From contig NZ_CP060039.1 in assembly GCF_014211915.1 (NCBI RefSeq), positions 2,914,001 through 2,978,000 of the forward strand: DNA of 64,000 bases. The letters run 5' to 3'. Within the stretch, counting starts at the first letter, position 1; each line of letters starts with the position of its first letter. The notes below the pieces were generated by a model. The model did no database searches, had not been told where the DNA came from, and worked only from the letters and a program-made list of their open reading frames with translations. Position numbers and translations under genes: made by a program. This DNA comes from Burkholderia cenocepacia. Its GTDB lineage: Bacteria > Pseudomonadota > Gammaproteobacteria > Burkholderiales > Burkholderiaceae. Shown here in pieces: positions 7,416 to 16,707 of this stretch.

Positions 7416-9122
7416 TTAGCGCAACAGGTTCAACGACAGGGCGAGGATCACAGACATCGACCCCACGCCCCGCGAGCCACTCCCACGCTCATCAAAGAAT
7501 GATGCGACGGAAATCCCGAGCAACGCTCCGAGATACGCATTGAACCGCGCGGCTTCCGCGCCATCGATGACGCGATGGTCATACGACAGCGACAGCGGCA
7601 GCATGAGCCGCGGCACGAACTGCTTGCCGTCCCACACCGGCTTCATCTGGCCGCGCGACAACCCGAGGATCGCCACTTCCGGCGCGTTGATGATCGGCGT
7701 GAAGTTCGTCCCGCCGATCCCGCCGAGCGACGAGATCGAGAAGCAGCCGCCTTGCATCTGGTCCGGCTTCAGCTTGCCTTCGCGCGCAGCCTTCGACAGG
7801 TCGCTCATTTCCTTCGCGATGTCGACGAGGCCCTTCTTGTCCGCATCGCGGATCACCGGCACGACGAGGCCGTTCGGCGTATCGGCCGCGAAACCGACGT
7901 GGAAGTACTGCTTGAACACGAGGTTGTCGCCGTCGAGGCTCGCGTTGAAGGTCGGGAATTTCTTCAGCGCGGCGACGACTGCCTTGATCACGAACGCGAG
8001 CATCGTGAACTTCACGCCCGCCTTTTCGTGCTCCTTGTTCAGCTGGACGCGCAGCGCTTCGAGTTCGGTGATGTCCGCTTCGTCGTTGTTCGTGACGTGC
8101 GGGATCATCACCCAGTTGCGATGCAGGTTCGCGCCCGAGATTTTCTTGATGCGGGACAGCGGCTTCGCTTCGAACGGGCCGAACTTCGAGAAGTCGACCT
8201 TCGGCCACGGCAGCAGGTTCAACTCGCCGCCGCCTGCGGGTGCGGCTGCCGCGGCCGGCGCCGCGCGCTGACCGGTCATCACGCCCTTCACGAAGCCGGT
8301 GACGTCTTCCTTCGTAATGCGGCCCTTCGGACCGGAACCCTGCACACGCGCGACGTCGACGCCGAGTTCGCGTGCGAACTTGCGGACCGACGGCGATGCG
8401 TGGCTGGCGCGGTATTCGCCCGACGGCGCGGCGGCCGGGGCGGCGGCAGCCGGTGCCGGCGCAGCCTTCGCAGGCGCGGGTGCCGGTGCGGCAGCGGCCG
8501 GAGCCGGTGCGCTGGCCTGCGGTGCGGCAGCCGGTGCGCCGACGGCTTCGAGCAGCACGATCAGCGTGCCTTCCGATACCGAATCGCCCACCTTGACCTT
8601 GATGTCCTTCACGACGCCGGCGGCCGGGCTCGGCACGTCCATCGTCGCCTTGTCCGATTCGAGCGTGACGAGCGACTGTTCCTTCTCGACCGTGTCGCCG
8701 ACCTTCACACCGATCTCGATCACCGGGACGTCCTTGTAGTCGCCGATGTCGGGCACCTTCACTTCCAGCGTGCCGCCGGACGCCGCCGGTGCGGCAGCGG
8801 GGGCTGCGGCAGCCGGTGCCGGCGCTGCTGCCGGAGCCGGAGCCGCGGCCGGCGCGGCCGCGCCATTCGCCTGAGCGCCAGCGCCGCCTTCGAGCAGGAT
8901 GATCAGCGAGCCTTCCGACACGGAATCGCCGACCTTGACCTTGATTTCCTTCACGACGCCGCCGACCGGGCTCGGCACGTCCATCGTCGCCTTGTCCGAC
9001 TCGAGCGTGACGAGCGACTGCTCGGGCTCGACCGTATCGCCCACCTTCACGCCGATCTCGATGACCGGCACGTCCTTGTAATCGCCGATATCCGGCACCT
9101 TCACTTCGATCGCTTGACTCAT
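7416..9122 (-). CDS. aceF: pyruvate dehydrogenase E2, dihydrolipoyl acetyltransferase (frameshifted near the end)
   Basis: E2 core of pyruvate dehydrogenase, which transfers acetyl groups to CoA. Domains in order are lipoyl 1 (K44 in ESDKATMD), an Ala/Pro linker, lipoyl 2 (K158), a second linker, an E3/E1-binding domain (about 241-277, [19 protein letters not shown]) and a catalytic domain ending with [15 protein letters not shown]. After FNAYLGALL the frame as given continues for about 27 unrelated residues to 7416. Restoring one base near 7516-7518 gives ADFRRIIL and a stop at 7492, the expected E2 C-terminus, for 543 residues. The break is therefore almost certainly an artefact or a very recent deletion. 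Start ATG 9122 lies 68 bases after aceE. Confidence 0.92.
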   Translation of the reverse strand: MSQAIEVKVPDIGDYKDVPVIEIGVKVGDTVEPEQSLVTLESDKATMDVPSPVGGVVKEIKVKVGDSVSEGSLIILLEGGAGAQANGAAAPAAAPAPAAAPAPAAAAPAAAPAASGGTLEVKVPDIGDYKDVPVIEIGVKVGDTVEKEQSLVTLESDKATMDVPSPAAGVVKDIKVKVGDSVSEGTLIVLLEAVGAPAAAPQASAPAPAAAAPAPAPAKAAPAPAAAAPAAAPSGEYRASHASPSVRKFARELGVDVARVQGSGPKGRITKEDVTGFVKGVMTGQRAAPAAAAAPAGGGELNLLPWPKVDFSKFGPFEAKPLSRIKKISGANLHRNWVMIPHVTNNDEADITELEALRVQLNKEHEKAGVKFTMLAFVIKAVVAALKKFPTFNASLDGDNLVFKQYFHVGFAADTPNGLVVPVIRDADKKGLVDIAKEMSDLSKAAREGKLKPDQMQGGCFSISSLGGIGGTNFTPIINAPEVAILGLSRGQMKPVWDGKQFVPRLMLPLSLSYDHRVIDGAEAARFNAYLGALLGISVASFFDERGSGSRGVGSMSVILALSLNLLR

Positions 9123-9190
9123 CTGTTTCTGTCTCCATGGCCGCGCGCGCTCCTCGCGGGAGCGGCGCGCGGCATCACACGGCGTGTGCG

Positions 9191-11887
9191 TTAAACGGTC
9201 ATCGGGTTGGGCTTGGACGGATCGAGGTTGTACTTGGCGATCGCGTCCGCGACCACCTTGCGCTCGATCGTGCCTTCGTCGGCCAGCGCGTTGAGCGCGG
9301 CGACGGTGACCCAGTGACGGTCGACCTCGAAGAAGTGACGCAGCTTCTCGCGGGTATCCGAACGACCGAAGCCGTCGGTGCCCAGCACGACGAAGCGGCG
9401 ATCGATCTGGCCACGGATCTGGTCGACCAGCGCACGGACGTAGTCGGTCGATGCGATGACCGGGCCCTGCGTGTCCTTCAGGCACTTCTGCACGTGCGAC
9501 AGGCGACGCTCCTCGGTCGGATGGAGCAGGTTCCAGCGCTCGATTTCATGGCCTTCGCGCGCGAGTTCGGTGAAGCTCGGCACGCTCCACAGGTCGGCGG
9601 CGACGCCCCAGTCGTTCTTCAGCAGGTCGGCGGCGGCGATCACTTCGTTGAAGATCGTGCCCGCGCCGAGCAGCTGGACGCGCGGTGCCTTCTTGTCGGC
9701 GTCGGCCTTCTTGAACGCGTACATGCCCTTGATGATGTCGGCCGCCACGTGCTCGCCCTGCGGAATCGCCGGGTGCTCGTAGTTCTCGTTCATCACCGTG
9801 ATGTAGTAGTACACGTCTTCCTGGTCCTGCACCATGCGGCGCAGGCCGTCCTGGATGATCACCGCGAGTTCGTAGCCGAACGTCGGGTCATAGCTCACGC
9901 AGTTCGGCACCGATGCCGCCCACAGCAGCGAGTGACCGTCTTCGTGCTGCAGGCCTTCGCCGTTCAGCGTCGTACGGCCCGCCGTGCCGCCCAGCAGGAA
10001 GCCGCGCGAACGCATGTCGCCCGCGGCCCAGGCAAGGTCGCCGATCCGCTGGAAGCCGAACATCGAGTAGAAGATGTAGAACGGCACCATGATCTCGCCG
10101 TGCGTCGAATACGACGTCGCCGCCGCGATCCAGTCGCACATGCCGCCCGCTTCGTTGATGCCTTCCTGCAGGATCTGGCCGGTCTGCGATTCCTTGTAGA
10201 ACATCAGCTGGTCGGAATCTTCCGGCACGTACTTCTGGCCTTCCTGGTTCCAGATACCGATCTGGCGGAACAGGCCTTCCATGCCGAACGTACGCGATTC
10301 GTCCGGGACGATCGGCACGACGCGCTTGCCGAGCGCCTTGTCCTTCAGCAGGATGTTCAGGATCCGCACGAACGCCATCGTCGTCGAGATCTCGCGGCCT
10401 TCGCCCGTGCCCTTCAGGAGCGGCTCGAACGCGTCGAGCGCCGGCACCGGCAACGACGTCGCCTTCTCGCGGCGGTGCGGCAGGTAGCCGCCGAGGTCCA
10501 TGCGCTTCTGGCGCATGTATTCGAGTTCCTTCGAGCCTTCCTCGAACTTCAGGTACGGCACGTCGGCGATCTGCTCGTCGGTGATCGGCAGGCGGAACTG
10601 GTCACGGAACTTCTTCAGTTGCTCGACCGGCAGCTTCTTCTGCTGGTGCGTGATGTTCATCGCCTGGCCCGACTCGCCCATCCCGTAGCCCTTGATGGTC
10701 TTCGCGAGGATGACGGTCGGCGCGCCCTTCGTGTTCGTGGCTTCGTGGAATGCCGCGTAGATCTTGTGCGGATCGTGACCGCCGCGGTTCAGCGCCCAGA
10801 TGTCGTCGTCCGACCAGTCGGCGACGAGCGCCTTCAGTTCAGGCGTGTTGAAGAAGTGCTCGCGAACGTACGCGCCCGACTCCGACTTGTACGTCTGGTA
10901 TTCGCCGTCGACGCACTCCATCATGCGGCGCATCAGCGCGCCCGACTTGTCGCGCGCGAACAGCGCATCCCAGCGGCTGCCCCAGATGACCTTGATCACG
11001 TTCCAGCCGGCGCCGCGGAATTCCGATTCGAGTTCCTGGATGATCTTGCCGTTGCCGCGCACCGGGCCGTCGAGACGCTGCAGGTTGCAGTTGATCACGA
11101 ACACGAGGTTGTCGAGCTTCTCGCGGCTCGCCATGCCGATCGCGCCGAGCGATTCCGGCTCGTCCGTCTCGCCGTCGCCGAGGAATGCCCACACCTTGCG
11201 GCCTTCCGTCTTCGCGATGCCGCGCGATTCCAGGTACTTCATGAAGCGTGCCTGGTAGATCGCCATGATCGGGCCGAGCCCCATCGACACGGTCGGGAAC
11301 TGCCAGAAGTCCGGCATCAGCCACGGGTGCGGATACGACGAGATGCCCTTGCCGTCGACTTCCTGACGGAAGTTGTCGAGCTGCTCTTCCTTCAGGCGGC
11401 CGAGCAGGAACGCGCGCGAGTACACGCCCGGCGACGAGTGGCCCTGCACGAACACGAGATCGCCGCCGTGCTGGTCGGACGCTGCGTGCCAGAAGTGGTT
11501 GTAGCCGACGTCATAGAGCGTCGCCGCCGATGCGAACGACGCGATGTGGCCGCCGACGTTCGTGTCCTTGCCTGCGCGCAGCACCATCGCCAGCGCGTTC
11601 CAGCGCGTGTACGAACGGATGCGGTGCTCGATGTCCTGGTCGCCCGGAATCTTTGCCTGGGCTTCGACCGGAATCGTGTTGATGTACGGGGTATTGGCGG
11701 AGAACGGCAGGTGTTCGCCGTGCATGCGGGCGAATTCGATCTGCTTTTCGATCAGGTAATGCGCACGGCCGGTGCCCACGGAGGAGATCACGCCATCGAG
11801 CGACTCCAGCCACTCGACGGTTTCTTGCGGGTCGTCGTCACGTTCGGCGGCGACATATTTCATCACTTCGTTCGGTACAGCGGACAT
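9191..11887 (-). CDS. aceE: pyruvate dehydrogenase E1, homodimeric
   Basis: Thiamine-diphosphate-dependent E1, which decarboxylates pyruvate and acetylates the E2 lipoyl groups. 898 residues, the normal length for a homodimeric AceE. Visible hallmarks are the N-terminal [20 protein letters not shown] and the ThDP motif in [17 protein letters not shown] running to VINCNLQ. The C-terminal part includes [17 protein letters not shown] and [20 protein letters not shown]. Start ATG 11887 ([12 protein letters not shown]) has AGGAGAC upstream. The much longer open frame reaching 14629 is an antisense extension through the sensor kinase gene and is rejected. A promoter candidate sits at 11970-11999. 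First gene of the aceE-aceF-lpdA unit. Confidence 0.96.
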   Translation of the reverse strand: MSAVPNEVMKYVAAERDDDPQETVEWLESLDGVISSVGTGRAHYLIEKQIEFARMHGEHLPFSANTPYINTIPVEAQAKIPGDQDIEHRIRSYTRWNALAMVLRAGKDTNVGGHIASFASAATLYDVGYNHFWHAASDQHGGDLVFVQGHSSPGVYSRAFLLGRLKEEQLDNFRQEVDGKGISSYPHPWLMPDFWQFPTVSMGLGPIMAIYQARFMKYLESRGIAKTEGRKVWAFLGDGETDEPESLGAIGMASREKLDNLVFVINCNLQRLDGPVRGNGKIIQELESEFRGAGWNVIKVIWGSRWDALFARDKSGALMRRMMECVDGEYQTYKSESGAYVREHFFNTPELKALVADWSDDDIWALNRGGHDPHKIYAAFHEATNTKGAPTVILAKTIKGYGMGESGQAMNITHQQKKLPVEQLKKFRDQFRLPITDEQIADVPYLKFEEGSKELEYMRQKRMDLGGYLPHRREKATSLPVPALDAFEPLLKGTGEGREISTTMAFVRILNILLKDKALGKRVVPIVPDESRTFGMEGLFRQIGIWNQEGQKYVPEDSDQLMFYKESQTGQILQEGINEAGGMCDWIAAATSYSTHGEIMVPFYIFYSMFGFQRIGDLAWAAGDMRSRGFLLGGTAGRTTLNGEGLQHEDGHSLLWAASVPNCVSYDPTFGYELAVIIQDGLRRMVQDQEDVYYYITVMNENYEHPAIPQGEHVAADIIKGMYAFKKADADKKAPRVQLLGAGTIFNEVIAAADLLKNDWGVAADLWSVPSFTELAREGHEIERWNLLHPTEERRLSHVQKCLKDTQGPVIASTDYVRALVDQIRGQIDRRFVVLGTDGFGRSDTREKLRHFFEVDRHWVTVAALNALADEGTIERKVVADAIAKYNLDPSKPNPMTV

Positions 11888-11969
11888 TCTCGTCTCCTGG
11901 GTCCTGGAATGTGAGGATCGCTCTCGTGCAGACGACGCGACGCGGCCGGCTGCGGGCAAGCTCCGACGG

Positions 11970-11999
11970 ATTGTAATGAGCGTGGACGGGCCTGCGCAA
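11970..11999 (-). promoter_or_regulatory. predicted aceE promoter
   Basis: Minus-strand TTGCGC (11994-11999), an 18-base spacer, then TACAAT (11970-11975). The predicted leader is about 75 bases. No PdhR-type operator was recognised around it. Confidence 0.5.
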
Positions 12000-12160
12000 C
12001 AAAATTTTCGAATTGTGAGATCTTTTCTCGTAATGCGGAATATTGCTGCGCTGCACCCATACTTCGGGGCTCCGCGGCCCGTCTCGTCCGAACAAAACCG
12101 TTTCCGTTCAACATATCCGGTATCGGTTTTCCATGTATTGCGCTGCGCTACAATCCTGCC

Positions 12161-14677
12161 ATGTTGACCGATCGGCTTTTCGCACGCTCGGCGCGACCGC
12201 CGGGCCCGCCGGCGGAGTCGCAGCCGTCCCGTTGGCACCACGGACCGTGGTGGTCCAACTCCTATTTGCTGACGCCGCTGCTGTCGATCCTGGTGTTCCT
12301 CGTGGTGATGAGCCTCATCCTGTGGAGCCTCAACCGGCGCGAACAGCAGCAGCAGGAAGACACCCTGTTTCGCAACGTCGCGTGGGCCCAGCAGCAGATC
12401 CGCCTGTCGATGACGGGCGCGCAGGAACAGTTGCAGGCGCTGTCGCGCGACCTCGCGTCCGGCCGCCTCGACCAGAACGCATTCCAGATGGCCGTCGCGG
12501 ACGTGATGCAGACGCATCCGGAAATCCTTTACCTGAACTGGTACACGGCACCCGGCGTGCAGCGCTGGCCGACCGTGCATCCGCCGCTGCTCGGCCAGCG
12601 CCTCGCGAAGCCCGGCGACGCGCAGATGCAGGACGCCGTGCGCGGTGCGTACGACGAGGCGCGCAGCACGCGCCGCCAGGCCTATTCTCCGCTGATCTAC
12701 GACGACTTCGGCAACGGCTTCATCACGTTGCAGACGCCCGTGATGCGCGGCGACCGCGAATATCTCGGCTCGATCGCCGCGGTGTTCTCGGTCGAGGGCA
12801 TCCTGAAGCACGACATCCCGCAGGAACTGTCGTCGAAGTACAAGATCTCCATCACCGATTCGAACAACCGCGAACTGTCGTCCACGTCGACACGCCCGCG
12901 CCTGCCGCGCGACTCGCACTACGATCTTCCGCTCGACCCGCCCGGCCAGGGGCTGACGGTGCGCGTGTACGCGTTCCCGCAGCTCACCAACCTGACCAAC
13001 AACACGCTCGTGTGGCTCGTCGCCGGCCTGTCGTGCTTCGTGCTGTGGAGCCTCTGGAGCCTGTGGAAGCACACGCGCCAGCGCTTCGAGGCGCAGCAGG
13101 CGCTGTACGCGGAAGCGTTCTTCCGCCGCGCGATGGAAAACTCGGTGCTGATCGGCATGCGCGTGCTCGACATGCACGGCCGCATCACGCACGTGAACCC
13201 CGCGTTCTGCCGGATGACGGGCTGGGACGAAACCGATCTCGTCGGCAAGGTCGCGCCGTTCCCGTACTGGCCGCGCGACGCGTACCCGGAAATGCAGCGC
13301 CAGCTCGACATGACGCTGCGCGGCAAGGCGCCGAGCTCGGGCTTCGAGCTGCGCGTGCGGCGCAAGAACGGCACGCTGTTCCACGCGCGCCTGTACGTGT
13401 CGCCGCTGATCGACAGTTCGGGCCGCCAGACCGGCTGGATGTCGTCGATGACCGACATCACCGAGCCGAAGCGCGCGCGCGAAGAACTCGCGGCCGCGCA
13501 CGAACGCTTCACGACGGTGCTCGAAAGCCTCGACGCCGCGGTGTCGGTGCTGGCCGCCGACGAAGCCGAGCTCCTGTTCGCGAACCGCTACTACCGCCAC
13601 CTGTTCGGCATCCGCCCGGATGGCCATCTGGAGCTGTCGGGCGGCGGTTTCGACCGCGCGCAGGCGTCGTCCGACTCGATCGACATGGTCGATGCGTTCG
13701 CGGGCCTGCCGGCCGCCGCGCTGACGAGCAGCACCGCCGATGCGCAGGAGGTGTACGTCGAGAGCATCCAGAAGTGGTTCGAGGTGCGCCGCCAGTACAT
13801 CCAGTGGGTGGACGGCCACCTCGCGCAGATGCAGATCGCGACCGACATCACGACCCGCAAGAAGGCGCAGGAGCTCGCGCACCAGCAGGAAGAGAAACTG
13901 CAGTTCACGAGCCGATTGATGACGATGGGCGAAATGGCGTCGTCGATTGCTCACGAACTGAATCAGCCGCTCGCCGCGATCAACAACTACTGCTCGGGCA
14001 CGCTCGCGCTCGTGAAGAGCGGCCGCGGCACGCCCGAGACGCTGCAGCCCGCGCTGGAAAAGACCGCGCAGCAGGCGCTGCGGGCCGGGATGATCGTGAA
14101 GCGGATTCGCGAATTCGTGAAGCGCAGCGAGCCGAAGCGCCAGCCGGCGCGGGTCGCGGACATCGTCGCCGACGCGGTCGGGCTGGCCGAAATCGAGGCC
14201 AGAAAGCGCAGGATCCGGATCGTCACGGAAATCCTCGCAAGAATGCCTATTATTTATGTCGACCCCGTGCTGATCGAACAGGTGCTGATGAACCTGATGA
14301 AGAACGCAGCCGAGGCGATGGCCGACGTGAAGCCGGCGTCGGCGGACGGCGTGATCCGCGTGGTCGCCGACATCGATGCGGGCTTCGTCGACATCCGTGT
14401 GATCGACCAGGGCCCGGGCGTCGACGAAGCGACCGCCGAGCGCCTGTTCGAACCGTTTTACAGCACCAAGTCCGATGGCATGGGCATGGGGCTGAACATC
14501 TGCCGTTCGATCATCGAATCGCATCGGGGGCGTCTGTGGGTGGTCAACAACGTCGAGCCGGATGGCCGCATTTCCGGCGCGACGTTCCACTGCAGCCTGC
14601 CCATTGGGGAACCCGCTGATCTCGGCCAAGGGGGGCGCGAGGCATCGGCATCACATACCGTTACGGGAGAACTATGA
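12161..14677 (+). CDS. membrane PAS sensor histidine kinase, FixL/DctB-like
   Basis: An 838-residue sensor kinase. A membrane segment at about 34-58 and a second at about 278-300 enclose a periplasmic sensing region of some 220 residues. Two cytoplasmic PAS domains follow (the first with RRAMENSVLIGMRVLDMHG and VNPAFCRMTGWDETDLVG). The kinase core carries H598 in SSIAHELNQPLAAINNY, an N-box LIEQVLMNLMKNAAEAM, and G-boxes DQGPGV and GMGMGLNICRSI. It overlaps the response regulator by ATGA, so the two form a pair. It diverges from aceE, suggesting but not proving control of central carbon genes. A TACAAT box ends 6 bases before the ATG and there is no ribosome-binding site, so the mRNA may be leaderless. 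The ligand is unknown. Confidence 0.9.
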   Translation: MLTDRLFARSARPPGPPAESQPSRWHHGPWWSNSYLLTPLLSILVFLVVMSLILWSLNRREQQQQEDTLFRNVAWAQQQIRLSMTGAQEQLQALSRDLASGRLDQNAFQMAVADVMQTHPEILYLNWYTAPGVQRWPTVHPPLLGQRLAKPGDAQMQDAVRGAYDEARSTRRQAYSPLIYDDFGNGFITLQTPVMRGDREYLGSIAAVFSVEGILKHDIPQELSSKYKISITDSNNRELSSTSTRPRLPRDSHYDLPLDPPGQGLTVRVYAFPQLTNLTNNTLVWLVAGLSCFVLWSLWSLWKHTRQRFEAQQALYAEAFFRRAMENSVLIGMRVLDMHGRITHVNPAFCRMTGWDETDLVGKVAPFPYWPRDAYPEMQRQLDMTLRGKAPSSGFELRVRRKNGTLFHARLYVSPLIDSSGRQTGWMSSMTDITEPKRAREELAAAHERFTTVLESLDAAVSVLAADEAELLFANRYYRHLFGIRPDGHLELSGGGFDRAQASSDSIDMVDAFAGLPAAALTSSTADAQEVYVESIQKWFEVRRQYIQWVDGHLAQMQIATDITTRKKAQELAHQQEEKLQFTSRLMTMGEMASSIAHELNQPLAAINNYCSGTLALVKSGRGTPETLQPALEKTAQQALRAGMIVKRIREFVKRSEPKRQPARVADIVADAVGLAEIEARKRRIRIVTEILARMPIIYVDPVLIEQVLMNLMKNAAEAMADVKPASADGVIRVVADIDAGFVDIRVIDQGPGVDEATAERLFEPFYSTKSDGMGMGLNICRSIIESHRGRLWVVNNVEPDGRISGATFHCSLPIGEPADLGQGGREASASHTVTGEL

Positions 14678-15312
14678 ATAGCCCTGTCACCACCACTCAG
14701 GAAACCGTCTTTGTCGTCGACGACGACGAGGCCGTACGGGACTCGCTGCGCTGGCTGCTGGAGGCGAACGGCTATCGCGTGCAATGCTTCTCGAGCGCCG
14801 AGCAGTTCCTCGATGCCTATCAGCCGGCGCAGCAGGCCGGCCAGATCGCCTGCCTGATCCTCGACGTGCGGATGTCGGGCATGAGCGGCCTCGAATTGCA
14901 GGAACGCCTGATCGCCGACAATGCCGCGCTGCCGATCATCTTCGTCACCGGTCACGGAGACGTGCCGATGGCCGTGTCGACGATGAAAAAGGGTGCGATG
15001 GACTTTATCGAGAAACCGTTCGACGAAGCCGAGCTGCGCAAGCTCGTCGAGCGGATGCTCGACAAGGCCCGAAGCGAAAGCAAGAGCGTGCAGGAGCAGC
15101 GTGCCGCGAGCGAACGCCTGTCGAAGCTGACCGCGCGCGAGCAGCAGGTGCTCGAGCGGATCATCGCCGGCCGCCTGAACAAGCAGATCGCCGACGACCT
15201 CGGCATCAGCATCAAGACGGTCGAGGCACACCGCGCGAACATCATGGAAAAGCTCAACGTCAACACGGTGGCCGACCTGCTGCGCCTCGCGCTGTCGAAG
15301 AAGCAGGCCTGA
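14674..15312 (+). CDS. FixJ/NarL-type response regulator
   Basis: A 212-residue two-domain regulator. The receiver domain (residues 10-125) has the acidic pair DDDE, phosphoacceptor D64 in LILDVRMSGM, the switch Thr in FVTGHGD and the conserved Lys in DFIEKPF. The C-terminal LuxR-type helix-turn-helix is KLTAREQQVLERIIAG through ISIKTVEAHRANIMEKL. GGGAGA precedes the ATG. Its start overlaps the kinase stop by four bases, so translation is probably coupled and the kinase above is its partner. The target promoters are not evident; the nearest candidates are its own operon and aceE. Confidence 0.93.
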   Translation: MNSPVTTTQETVFVVDDDEAVRDSLRWLLEANGYRVQCFSSAEQFLDAYQPAQQAGQIACLILDVRMSGMSGLELQERLIADNAALPIIFVTGHGDVPMAVSTMKKGAMDFIEKPFDEAELRKLVERMLDKARSESKSVQEQRAASERLSKLTAREQQVLERIIAGRLNKQIADDLGISIKTVEAHRANIMEKLNVNTVADLLRLALSKKQA

Positions 15313-15564
15313 GCGGGTTCTCCGGCCGCGGCGGCACGGCCCACCGCCGGCCGCCCGGCTCGGAACCGGTGTTTGCCGCCCCGCGCGATGCGGCCCACTC
15401 GCGCGGCGGCGGCCGTTTCTCCCGGCGCGCGAGCGCCGCGGCCATGACGCTTCCCGTTGATTCGCTGTCGGACGGCAGCAGGCGAACGGTATAATTACGT
15501 GCTTTGCTACGGCGCTTTGCGCGCCGTACGCCCGCATTCCAACTTCCCGGCAGGACCCACCACC

Positions 15565-16425
15565 ATGACAGCCCTCCTCATCGACGGCAACGCCCTTTCG
15601 AAGACCTTGCGCGCCCAGGCCGCCGAACGCGCCGCCGCGCTGACCGCACGCGGCCACCAGCCCGGTCTCGCGGTGATCCTCGTCGGCGCCAACCCGGCGA
15701 GCGAAGTTTACGTGCGCAACAAGATCAAGGCGTGCGAGGACAACGGCTTCTTCTCGCTGAAGGATGCGTACCCGGCCACGCTGTCCGAAGCCGACCTGCT
15801 TGCACGCATCGACGAACTGAACCGCGACCCGAAGATCCACGGCATCCTCGTCCAGCTGCCGCTGCCGGCGCACATCGACAGCCACAAGGTGATCGAGGCG
15901 ATCGCGCCGGAAAAGGACGTCGACGGCTTTCACGTCGCGAACGCCGGCGCGCTGATGACCGGCAAGCCGCTGTTCCGCCCGTGCACGCCGTACGGCGTGA
16001 TGAAGATGTTCGAAGCGCACGGCATTGCGCTGCAGGGCGCGAACGCGGTCGTGATCGGCCGCTCGAACATCGTCGGCAAGCCTATGGCGATGATGCTGCT
16101 CGACGCCGGCGCGACCGTGACGATTTGCCACAGCAAGACGCGCGACCTCGCCGCGCATACGCGCGAGGCCGACATCGTGGTCGCCGCGGTCGGCAAGCGC
16201 AACATCCTGACCGCCGACATGGTGAAGCCGGGCGCAACGGTGATCGACGTCGGCATGAACCGTGACGACGCGGGCAAGCTGTGCGGCGACGTCGATTTCG
16301 CGGGCGTGAAGGAAGTCGCCGGCTACATCACGCCGGTGCCGGGCGGCGTCGGCCCGATGACCATCACGATGCTGCTGATCAACACGATCGAATCCGCCGA
16401 ACGCGCCGCTGCCGCCGCAGCCTGA
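15565..16425 (+). CDS. folD: methylenetetrahydrofolate dehydrogenase/cyclohydrolase
   Basis: Bifunctional one-carbon enzyme interconverting methylene-, methenyl- and 10-formyl-tetrahydrofolate with NADP+. 286 residues, standard FolD length. The catalytic [10 protein letters not shown] (Tyr and Lys of the YxxxK pair), [10 protein letters not shown], the signature [13 protein letters not shown] and C-terminal [14 protein letters not shown] are all present. Start ATG 15565 ([18 protein letters not shown]) is chosen over the upstream in-frame extension, which lacks homology. A perfect TATAAT box lies at 15490-15495, followed by a small hairpin (about 15510-15528) in the leader. Single-gene transcript between the response regulator and the oligopeptidase. 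Confidence 0.96.
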   Translation: MTALLIDGNALSKTLRAQAAERAAALTARGHQPGLAVILVGANPASEVYVRNKIKACEDNGFFSLKDAYPATLSEADLLARIDELNRDPKIHGILVQLPLPAHIDSHKVIEAIAPEKDVDGFHVANAGALMTGKPLFRPCTPYGVMKMFEAHGIALQGANAVVIGRSNIVGKPMAMMLLDAGATVTICHSKTRDLAAHTREADIVVAAVGKRNILTADMVKPGATVIDVGMNRDDAGKLCGDVDFAGVKEVAGYITPVPGGVGPMTITMLLINTIESAERAAAAAA

Positions 16426-16707
16426 AGCTGCCTTTGCCCAGCCGGTGCGCGGTCCGCGCGCCGGCGCCTCGCCAGCCGCAATCGCGCGGCTGCATCGCGC
16501 CGGCCGGCGCGCCGATGCACCTCGCTGCTCGCCCGCCGCCGGCCGCCCCTGGCCGGGCGCCCACATCCGACCCTGCGTCAATCGCGTCATTAGAAACTAA
16601 CGATTGGAAAGCGCACGATGCGCCCCAATAATGTCGGTATCGGGCGCCGCTTCATCGCGCCTCACCCTTTTCACCCCGGTTCATCCGGCAACAGACAGGG
16701 AGTCTCA
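16426..16707. other. folD to oligopeptidase intergenic region
   Basis: 282 bases without a supported gene. The first part is very GC-rich. The AT-richer part at about 16588-16612 (cattagaaactaacgattgg) probably holds the promoter of the oligopeptidase gene, but no clean -35/-10 pair was recognised and no U-tract terminator was found. Confidence 0.3.

Noticed and set aside
11888..14629. Open reading frame extending aceE upstream to about 1812 codons on the minus strand
   Set aside because: The extension is antisense to the sensor kinase gene and low-complexity arginine/histidine-rich; long stop-free antisense frames are common in GC-rich codon usage. True AceE begins at 11887 with a ribosome-binding site.
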